Of a stretch of DNA of 64,000 bases, positions 56,240 to 64,000 are shown in pieces. Position 1 is the first letter of the stretch; each line of letters starts with the position of its first letter. Origin of the DNA: Trametes villosa (taxonomy: Eukaryota > Basidiomycota > Agaricomycetes > Polyporales > Polyporaceae); contig PUDQ02000027.1 of assembly GCA_002964805.2 (NCBI GenBank), forward strand, positions 372,001 to 436,000, given 5' to 3'. The position numbers and the translations under genes are program-made. The notes beneath the pieces were generated by a model, which made no database searches, was not told the DNA's origin, and saw only the letters and a program-made list of their open reading frames with translations.

Positions 56240-58083
56240 TCATGGGAAAAAGTCTGGCTCCGGATCAGTAACGCTCGCTTGCCCACAACTCGAGGAAGCT
56301 CACCTTCTATGCGCGATATCTTCTCTGCGTCCGCATCCTTCAGGAAGGATCGCACCCGCTCTGCATCTGCACGCGAGATGCTCTGAAGCGCAGGACTGGG
56401 CGTAGGGCCGCCAGTGCAGGCGCTGTAGGGCCGGACGCGCCACCACTCGTGGTATACGACCTTGCGCATTGCGACGTAGCTGTTCATATACTCGTCCTCT
56501 TCGGTCTCCCACAAGTACTCGCCCTCCTCGGGCTCTTCCACGGGGGCGTCAGCGGCCGCGGCATCGTCCTCCTCTTCCGGACAGTACTCGTAGCAGTTGC
56601 GGACGGTGCTACGCCACTCTTGCGTGAGGCCAACAAAGCGGAGTGACGGGAGAGAATCAGCGAGGCGCTGAGGGAGGTCCCGCGCGGCCCTGTTGCGGTC
56701 ACCCTCCAGCTTGGTGACCGTCTTGAATGCATGTGGCTCGTTGTAGTGTATGAATCGGACCAGTACTGGTAAGAGGATCCAGAGCGATACCAGGGAGTCT
56801 GAGAACGGTCGCAGCGCGTTTGGGATGTTGTCCTGTAGCGGAGGTGGGATATCAGCTATGGGCGATACATTGAGCATATGCAAGCGAGCAAGACACACCA
56901 GCCACCCGAGACATTCGAGCGTGATAGCGTCGACGTTGAGCTTCAGCTCGAGGAAGCGCAGGTTTGGGGTGAGGGTCGCGAGCTGCGACCACAGCGTTAT
57001 GGGCTGGACACCGATTTCGAGCGAGAGGTACATCCCCACGGGCGACGCTGTGCGGACAACCTCAAGCGGCAAAGCGCTCTCTTGGTGGTTTGAGCGGATA
57101 TTGGAAGCGAGCGCGAGGAAATGCACGTGGTTAAGTACCAGTGCTATATGTGTGAGGTCTGACACGTCCCAGACGACCAGCACACGCAACGGCGGCCAGG
57201 AAGCACCCGTTCGGGGCGGCAGGTCTAAGCCGAGTCTGGTTATGCGGTGTGCGTCGAGGGTGTGTTCGAGAAAGGTGAGGTTCGGACAGAGATGCACGAG
57301 GTCAAGTCCTGCGGGCTCGCCAGCTGTAAGAGCGAGCGAGCGTACCGAGGGGAGCAGGGGCGGCGTGTATCTTCGGCCCACGCTGTTTCCGTTCGGTGGA
57401 GCCCGCAGCGCTTCGATGCACTCGATGCGGAGAGTGTGTAGGGAGGGAAACATTGCGAGGGTGGTGAACAGCGCATGGAATGCGGCGTTGGTGTCCGGGT
57501 AAGAGAAACGAGTAGGGATATTGGGGATGTCGCCGGCCAGTAGCTCTAGGGTGTGCAGGTGCCGCACTGAGCTGAGGCCGCGCAAAAGTAGGACCGTTGC
57601 GTGGGTGAGAGTCGAGATGGACACGTAGGTGAGGTACGAAAGAGCACAGATCGCATCGCCAAGGCGAGAGTCGTACTTCACCGCAGGGCCAAGATAAGGC
57701 GCGCTGAACTCGCGAAGGTTGGGTGCATTCATCAGCAGATCGACGATGAGGCGGGTTTGGGACCAGTCGCACATCGAGTCGTGGTAGGTTTGCGGAGGTA
57801 CCGCGCTCACCCGAGCAGCATAAACGTCCCTATCGTGACTGAATACAGTGAAGTAGAAAAAAAGGGTTTTCATGTGGTGGGCACGCGGGCGCGAGCCGAA
57901 GAACATATACCGATGCAGCAGACGGAGCTGCCGGTCGTTCTTGCAAATGATCACCGCAGCGACGCGGTGGACGGCGGAGTCATGGGCGCGCCTGCACGTT
58001 AATGACAAATTTAGTGCGTCTTCGCCATGAGTATATGAAACTACACAGTGTAGAACGTCGTCGTCGAGTGACAGGAGGCTCAT
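56240..58083 (-). CDS. F-box-like protein J (group 1)
   Basis: Exons on the minus strand: 56899-58083, 56304-56832 and the 14-base exon 56240-56253, giving 575 residues ending E-D-F-F-P. The start MSLLSLDDDVLHCVVSYTHG, then EDALNLSLTCRRAHDSAVHR, is closer to B than to I or K. Leu-rich turns include LRGLSSVRHLHTLELL and LRFLELKLNVDAITLECLGW. Exon 1 ends at LGWL. Exon 2 starts DNIPNALRPFSDSLVSLWIL. It has an acidic insert (EEEDDAAAADAPVEEPEEGE), then YHEWWRVRPYSACTGG and SRADAERVRSFLKDADAEKI. It is head-to-head with K (179 bases between start codons) and tail-to-tail with I. Confidence 0.85.
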
Positions 58084-58262
58084 CCGGTATAGCGGGAGAG
58101 ATGGTGGTGGTGCTCATCCAAGTTCAGTATGTCCTGCATTGCTGCAAATCTCGGCGGCAGGTCGCCTGCCCTGAGGTTAGGGTTACAGCCTATGCGCGGT
58201 AAATGCGCTGTCTAACTTTACCTGGACCCACCTCCGAGCCGACAAGGCTTTGCGAGTCGCGG
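58084..58262. promoter_or_regulatory. Shared divergent promoter of genes J and K
   Basis: Only 179 bases separate the two start codons, so both promoters must overlap. It contains GAGGTTAGGGTTAC (telobox-like, about 58173-58186) and GCGCGGTAAATGC. Both are also present upstream of I. Confidence 0.65.
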
Positions 58263-60279
58263 ATGGACCTGCTCGCTCTCAACGACGATGTCCTCCGCGC
58301 CATCTTCAACAAGCTCTACGGAGAACACGCGCTCAATGCCGCCCTCACCTCCCGCCGGATCCACGATCTCGCCGTCCATCGCGTCGCGGCGATAATTCTC
58401 TGCGAGGATGGCCGTCAGCTCCGTCTGCTGCACCGCTACCTCTTCTTCGGCTCACGCCTACGCGCGCAATACCTCGAGAGCCTCACGGTCCGGAATGAGG
58501 TATACGAGCTCGACCCCGATATCTACGACGCCCGGCCGGCTTCGCCCACCTTCGAGGAGGCTCACGACTGGTCGCAAACTCGCCTCATTGTCGACATCCT
58601 CACGAATGCCCCCAACCTTTCCCGGGTCGCCCTCCCCTTCCTCCACCCCGCTCTCGCCCGCGATGCGCTCCTCAGCAATGCGCTTTGCGCGCTTCCGCGG
58701 TTGACCACTGCCCGGTTTGACACCGTCGGGGACACCGCCGTCGCTGGCCTCGTCCGACGCCTCGCACGCGGCCTAACCACCCTGGACCTCGAGTACCATG
58801 GGCAAGATACCGGGCTTTGGAACTGCATCCAAGGCGAACCAACAACGTTCAGACCGCTCCTTGACACACTCGCCGCGTTCCCTGCGCTACACACCGTGTG
58901 CCTATCCTTCTTCCGCCACCCGACATCGTTCCGCGACCTCGAGCGGACATACTCACCGCCGCTCCTCCGCAACGTGCATGCGCTCAGGCTGAGCGATATC
59001 GAGGCTGCCGCGCTCGACCTGGTGCAACTCTGCCCGAACCTCACCGACCTCGAGTATTCGCTGTTTAACGCGCCGCGGCTGGATGCGGACACGCTCGCGG
59101 AAATCGTTCCGTGCGAGGGCGCACCATGGCCGCCGCTCCGCTCCCTCTCTGTGATGGAGCCGGCCGAGCTCGCGTATGCGACGCGCCTGCTCGGGCGCCT
59201 GCGTAGCCTCATCGTCTGGAATTACTTCGGCATGAGCGACCTCTTGAACACGGGCCTCCCGCTCTTGCTGACGGTGGTCGAGAAGGCTGCACCGGTGGCG
59301 ATGTTTCTCCCGTTCGAGGTTCTGCCTCAGCCAATGGAGTTCTGGGGCGAAATCGCTGTGCGCGCGCCGAATCTGCGCGTCCTGGAGCTCAAGCTTAACA
59401 CCGAGGGCCTCTCCCTCGATTACCTCGGCTGGCTGGTGCGTCTTCGCTTCTGGCTCAGCTGTAGCTTCGCGCAGCTCATTTATCACTCGTCCTGCAGAAT
59501 GCGGTCCCGGACGCGCTCAAGCCACTCTCGGCGTCACTGGTCCTGGTGCGCATTCTCCTCCCTCGGATGCGGCACTACGGCCGCGCCGGCCGTCGCGCCC
59601 CGAAGACGATCGTGGACGAACTTGAGGAGGACCGGTCGCGCACTGCACAGAAACTTCCCCAGCTTCTTGCCGACGCGCTCCCGCGGCTACGGTACGTTGA
59701 GATCAGCGAGGCGCGTCCGAGCTCCGGGGTATCTGCCGATCTAAGACGACAGGAGAAGGATGAGGACCATACTCTGCCCGAAGCTCCCTCGGATGCGGGT
59801 GCGGGTGCGGATGAGAGTGGGGATGAGGAGGACGAGGAGCCTGAAATCGCGCCAGAGGACTCGGACTCGGACTGGGTGGATGAGGACCAGTCTGACGCAA
59901 GCGGAGAGGGACACCCTGACTCGGACTCCGACTCAAGTGACGACGATGGCTCGGACTCAAGCTCGGATTCGGCCCGTGACAGCGACTTCGACTGGGATGG
60001 GCGGGATGAGGAGTACGGCGACCCGGAGGAGCTGGAGGAGCGGCGCCTCCGCGAGCACAGGAGGATCGACGCGCTTGCGTATCGACGCTGGTGGCGTGTC
60101 CGGCCGGGTGTAGACGGGACGCAGAACCGAACGCTTGAGGAGATTCCGGAGGCTGTTGGGGAGAGGGCGCAGCGGATTTTGGAGGACGCTAATGATGACG
60201 AGATGGCGCGCATCGATGGTGAGTGGAATGAGCATATGTTTCGAGCGTCACTGAATCATTAGCAGACTTCCTCCCGTGA
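58263..60279 (+). CDS. F-box-like protein K (group 1)
   Basis: Exons 58263-59435, 59498-60218 and the 14-base exon 60266-60279 give 635 residues ending D-F-L-P. The N-terminus MDLLALNDDVLRAIFNKLYG is identical to that of I, and the following Leu-rich body differs by scattered substitutions (for example LARDALLSNALCALPRL against LARDERLGDALYALSRL). Exon 2 starts NAVPDALKPLSASLVLVRIL. It carries an acidic Asp/Ser stretch (including SDSDSSDDDGSDSSSDSA) of different composition and length from that in I. Then follow YRRWWRVRPGVDGTQNR and EAVGERAQRILEDANDDEM. The complete neighbour gene at 60613-61369, of which I has only the tail, marks K as the source locus of the duplication. Confidence 0.87.
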
Positions 60280-60612
60280 AGGATCGCGCACATGCGCCGC
60301 TCATCCGTTCAAGGAGTCGCCCCACTCAGACGTAGTGGGTACACATGTAAAAATTCCGACAACGCAGAGGGCAGTGTGCTCTCTAGCTCCGCATACCTCC
60401 GTACTGGAAGCTCGCGTCGAGCTCCGAGAACAGCGACAGCCACATGGGGCTCCGTTCTTTGTCTCGGCTCTCAGGGGTGGTAGCGGGGGACAGACCCATC
60501 ATACGGTGATTGCGATAGACAACGGTAGGAGAACAGCGGGACAGAATCTTACATTAGCAGAATGTATAGTATGGGCAACAAGTCGAACAGGTCGTCACCG
60601 AGCCTCGGCGCA
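60280..60612. other. Convergent intergenic region copied behind gene I
   Basis: About 330 bases between K and the small gene. They align with about 55726-56108 behind I: shared pieces include GGCAGTGTGCT, CATCATACGGTGA and CAGCGGGACAGA. Confidence 0.7.
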
Positions 60613-61369
60613 TCAGATGCTCCGCCTTCTCCTTCTCGAGGCGAGGGAAGGTCCAGCATGCGTAGGGGCGCACGGATGGTCCCCATCCTCATCCTCGTCA
60701 GAATCCGAGCACGAATCCGGCGACGGAGACCGGCTGTCCGGAGGTATGTCCAGCGCATCCTCCAGCTCCTTTGCCGGATCAAAGTTTGAAATGTTCGCAC
60801 GGGAGCATGGGCTAATGAAGGCCTCGCCGAGGACGTCGTCGGACACCGGCGATGGGTCGCTTGCTGAGTGGCATGGGTGAGTGCGTGCCTCGACGATCGC
60901 GAACACGTCGGTACTCACAGGTGTCAGTGAGTGTATCCTCGTCCTCGAGCCATGCCATGGCTATCTCGGTTTCGCGTGGAGAGTCGTCGACGATCGATTG
61001 CGCACGAGTCTTGCTGGCCTTGTCGTGACAGAGGCCAGTATCGTCGACTCGGATTAGCGCATGATAAATGCATGCAGCGTCTTCGTTCATAGCACGGGCA
61101 CCGGCCAGCTCGCCAGCGCTGGCGTCCTCGGGCTCCGCACGCATGAGTACACGTTGGGCGTACACTACGTGATAGAGGGTCAGAAATGTGCAGGAGCAGC
61201 AGAGAACGACGTACGCGGAGTCCGTATAGGAAGGTGTTGGACTTGCGTAGTCATGGTGTAATGAAGAGTTGGTGGCGAGGTATCGAGGACGGGTATGATT
61301 CACGATGGCCAAGCGAGCAGGAAGGACATTTATACCACTCAGCATACCTCTGCTGATTTTGTCAGGCAT
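60613..61369 (-). CDS. Small single-helix protein of unknown function
   Basis: Exon 1 60919-61369 and exon 2 60613-60863 (minus strand) give 233 residues. A hydrophobic segment at about residues 52-70 (AYVVLCCSCTFLTLYHVVYA) suggests one membrane helix. The part after it is acidic (PEDASAGELAGARAMNEDAA, AMAWLEDEDTLTDT). Exon 2 adds FISPCSRANISNFDPAKELE, an acidic Asp/Ser run and a strongly basic end (ASRRRRRSI). The start may be the ATG at 61369 or the one nine codons on. The family is not recognised. Its 3' tail is copied at 56109-56175. A version without the splice would end in a shorter basic tail. Confidence 0.6.
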
Positions 61370-62815
61370 AACCGTTGCGACGTACTTTATGTCCGCGGAG
61401 GTTGACTTGAACGATTGCGTTTAAGGCTGCGCAGCTCCGACCATCCAGGGGAGTGGCGCGATAAACGAAACGCCATATACGACGCAGTGGCCATGAACGG
61501 CTGAGCGGGATGACCTTGTTTTCAAAGAAGGTCGTGGTCGCAACGCAAGGGCCATTCGCTATTTGGGCGGTGTATGACTACAAGGGGAATCAAAATCAGT
61601 GCGTTGTACCAACTTTAGGTGAGTTGTTACACGTCCCGGGGAGGTTTGACGCAGTGGCCCCGGCGTGGCGAGGTCCACCTTCGTGGCCTGGGAAGATGCA
61701 TGAGGAATTTTATACATCTCAAGTAGAGGAGCGGATATCGGGCTGTAAGAGAGGAGGAAATACCAGTAGCTTAACCGACAGTGGTGGAGTTCGAGTCGTC
61801 GGGGCAAGTGGCAGGGAGGAAGCCAAGTACGCGAGCGTCAAGTAGAGCACTCACTCGCCACGAGGCTCTCAGGCGCCTATACAGCGTTGTTCTCTTCTTC
61901 TTCAACAAGATGTTCACCAAGTGGGTATCATCATAATGTCCATGCTTCTTATCGATACAAGCGTACACAATGCTGACATGAGCGAGATAATATCTGCAGC
62001 GATGAGGACCGCTCTCTTGCACGGCAATACTGGGCACTGCACACACATACACTGGCACCGCTCGCTGACTTCGAGCCCCGGACCTCGGGAAGCATTCAAC
62101 ACAGGCCGGGGCGCGCCGAATGGCGCCCTATGGCGGTCAGGATCGTAAGATGCCTCGAGATACGCCCAAACCACATCGTCGGATATTCGCGCGCAGGGCC
62201 TTACATACGCGGCAGCGCGGGCGGTGATAGATTATCTTCCTGCGGATCCAGCTTATTCCGGCAGAATTGCGCACGCCTCGCACGACCAAGGCAACTTCTT
62301 ACAGGATATGCATCCGGAATGGAAGAACTCCTAGAACTCAGGACCGGATATACTGGTGAGTCTCCCGCGAGCCAAAGCTCTGCTTACTACTATCCGCTAG
62401 CTGCTACCACTCCGACGACACCGCCTTGGTGGACTGCCACGCCCTGAGCTCTGGTCAAGTGCCAGGACTGCTTCTATGTGGTTGCTCTGCGGATCCTGCC
62501 GCTTCAGGATGCTCGCGGCGAACGTCATCCTCCGGCTTTTGAGCACACACAGCATCGCCTAGCCGCCGAGTAACCCTCAACAGCGCTTTTCCGACCGACT
62601 GGACGCGATTGCCTTGCCATACTACGCCCGCACCCGCCCAAAGAATGGATGCTGGGGTCCGCCCGTCGCTCTGCTCGTTGAAGAGACACAAAGAGCCGCT
62701 CGTCCTCCTTATTTAAACCCGCCCTGAACGTTCGGTGGCGAGTCGCTCTTTGCAAGTCCCGCCCCACGCAGATTGCCTCGACCTTTCACCTCTCGCCAGT
62801 CACCCTCCGCACAAC
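61370..62815. other. Intergenic, no gene seen
   Basis: About 1.45 kb between two divergent genes. Short frames occur on both strands but none has recognisable content. Toward the right end lies the promoter of the gene at 62816. Confidence 0.45.
62710..62717 (+). promoter_or_regulatory. TATA box of the membrane-protein gene at 62816
   Basis: TATTTAAA about 106 bases upstream of the start codon. Confidence 0.45.
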
Positions 62816-63734
62816 ATGAGACGGGAATACAGCTGCAATCTTAGCCTGACCCTCGTTCGCGGGCCTGTCCACACGCTGTACCCTCCCGTCCGGCTGCCAA
62901 CCGACCGCCTCGCAATCTTGGACGAATCGTCAGCGTACCATACGAAGGTCCTCTTCGCCACATTCCCAGAGACCGCACTCGTCCTCGACCTCCTCCCCTG
63001 GCACACCCGAGACGCCACCGCCGTCGTGCTCTTCGCAGTATGGCCTCTCTTCCTTGCGGGGCGCGAGGCCTTCATACAGTCGACGTACATCCTCGTTGGT
63101 TGGGCGGTTCTCCATGCAGCGATCGCAAACGACATCACCTATGGCGTCCCCGTCGAGAACGCCGTGCGCGCAGGAGCGGTCGGGGGCACGCTCATCATGG
63201 CCATCTTCCTCTTCCTCTTCTCCATCCTTCCCTTCTTTGTGCGCACAGTCAAAGGCATCCCGCACAGTGCAGCCTGCGCCCGCACCGCCACCGATCCAGA
63301 AGAACGATCAAGAGGCCATCTCGAGGAGGAGGCGGGAGCTCTCCACAACCAGGCTTCTCCTCGCCCGCATACACTACGCGATAATGATCGCGCCCTCGGA
63401 AATGGCATACGCAGCGGCCGCGGCGGCGTTGGGGACCGCGGTTCTGCGACACGCAATGGCCGACGCGTCGAGCCTGATGGATGCCACGCATGCGGTCCGC
63501 GCGGCGGTCGTCGGGGTTGCGATGCTGTACCCTCCGCAGGCCATCTGGTACCTGCTGCGTCTGTACTACGCGTGGCCCCGGTTCAAGGCCTATGCGGAGG
63601 AGGAGATGTTCAAGTTGGTCGCTGCGCAGAAGGAGCTTCAAGATGCAGATTCGGACGCCGGCGCGACGGTTCCGTGGCGTCCGAAAGGTATGATCGGGGC
63701 TACCATGGATGTTGAGTGCAGTTACGGAGTCTGA
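62816..63734 (+). CDS. Multi-helix membrane protein with a frame change
   Basis: The coding signal starts at the ATG at 62816 (MRREYSCNLSLTLVRGPVHT) and has helices VVLFAVWPLFLAGREAF, YILVGWAVLHAAIAND and LIMAIFLFLFSILPFFV. It then has to move to another frame between about 63180 and 63340. That frame gives RLLLARIHYAIMIAPSEMAY, AALGTAVLRHAMAD and VRAAVVGVAMLYPPQAIWYL, then a charged C-terminal helix, and ends at 63734. A 70-base intron (63179-63248) would keep phase but would remove a good helix. The alternative is a one-base frameshift, hence a broken gene. The APSEM to THAVRAAVVGVAMLYP region resembles the membrane proteins at 8379 and 6725. Confidence 0.5.
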
Positions 63735-63879
63735 CCGCGCCCGGACTTGTTGACTGCTAACTCGTTATGTCTGTGAGTTTCAATGTATACTCCATATACC
63801 CTTTCGTTTAATGAACGTACTTTCTCTAACACGGACATACCGTTGCGTCCGCCGTTATCACTCGCATCTCCTATGAGAG

Positions 63880-64000
63880 ATGTCAGAGTCGGAGAAATCG
63901 GACAAACCACGCCTCCTGTATGTCAGCGCCGAGCTCGGTCCATCCCACCGCGAGAGCTTCTTGCCACATGCGCCCGCGATGCCGCGAGACGTTCTGCCTT
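63880..64000 (+). CDS. Possible start of a gene cut by the window end
   Basis: ATG at 63880 opens a frame of 40 codons that is still open at the last base: MSESEKSDKPRLLYVSAELG, then PSHRESFLPHAPAMPRD. The composition is protein-like and the start follows a plausible promoter distance from the preceding gene. Too short to identify. Confidence 0.35.
   Translation, partial: MSESEKSDKPRLLYVSAELGPSHRESFLPHAPAMPRDVLP

Noticed and set aside
1..64000. Reverse transcriptase, integrase, transposase, CRISPR array, rRNA or tRNA genes
   Set aside because: I looked for their motifs or structures and found none. Smaller tRNA genes could be missed by eye.

Overview
The window is nuclear DNA from a filamentous fungus, almost certainly a basidiomycete of the Agaricomycetes (polypore-like). 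The evidence is GC-rich genes broken by many short GT-AG introns of about 50-70 bases, a DUF6533-type seven-helix protein, a paired areA-like/DUF3295 regulator, an Sfp1-like zinc-finger factor, a Zn2Cys6 factor and an ORC1 replication gene. All exon borders are read by eye from splice signals, reading frame and paralogue comparison. No transcript data were available.

Layout. 0.9-5.1 kb: two multi-exon seven-helix membrane proteins. 5.3-10.3 kb: a small two-motif protein, two intronless multi-helix proteins and a 166-residue orphan. 10.7-16.3 kb: two F-box-like genes around an aminoglycoside-phosphotransferase-fold protein. 17.5-19.0 kb: an Sfp1-like factor. 19.0-24.4 kb: no supportable gene. 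24.4-27.1 kb: the areA-like/DUF3295 regulator. 28.6-32.4 kb: a 14-exon Zn2Cys6 factor. 33.1-60.3 kb: an array of nine more F-box-like paralogues, interrupted by an unidentified gene (39.7-41.2 kb) and ORC1 (50.4-53.4 kb). 60.6-61.4 kb: a small single-helix protein. 62.8-63.7 kb: another multi-helix protein. At 63.88 kb the possible start of a further gene runs off the window.

The main feature is a lineage-specific family of eleven F-box/leucine-rich-repeat-like genes, here called A to K. All have an N-terminal F-box-like motif, a long Leu-rich body, a phase-0 intron at the same place (after a W-L pair) and a C-terminal module with a W-W or Y-W pair and an E-G-E-R-like motif. They form three groups by sequence and exon structure: group 1 (B, I, J, K) ends in a 14-base exon, group 2 (D, E, G) ends in a 26-29-base exon, and group 3 (C, F, H, with A as a divergent relative) has two exons. 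Family members are expected to be substrate receptors of SCF ubiquitin ligases. Their targets are unknown.

The array records its own history. I is a copy of K that carried along the tail of the gene next to K. G is an inverted relative of E beside a fragment of the gene next to E. H has a perfect 177-base internal tandem duplication. A relic of a group-2 gene lies upstream of H. C, F and H share promoter blocks, and F's is split by about 500 bases.

Both zinc-dependent transcription factors contain an in-frame micro-exon (6 and 18 bases) that supplies a zinc-binding cysteine, so skipping it would remove the ligand without shifting the frame.
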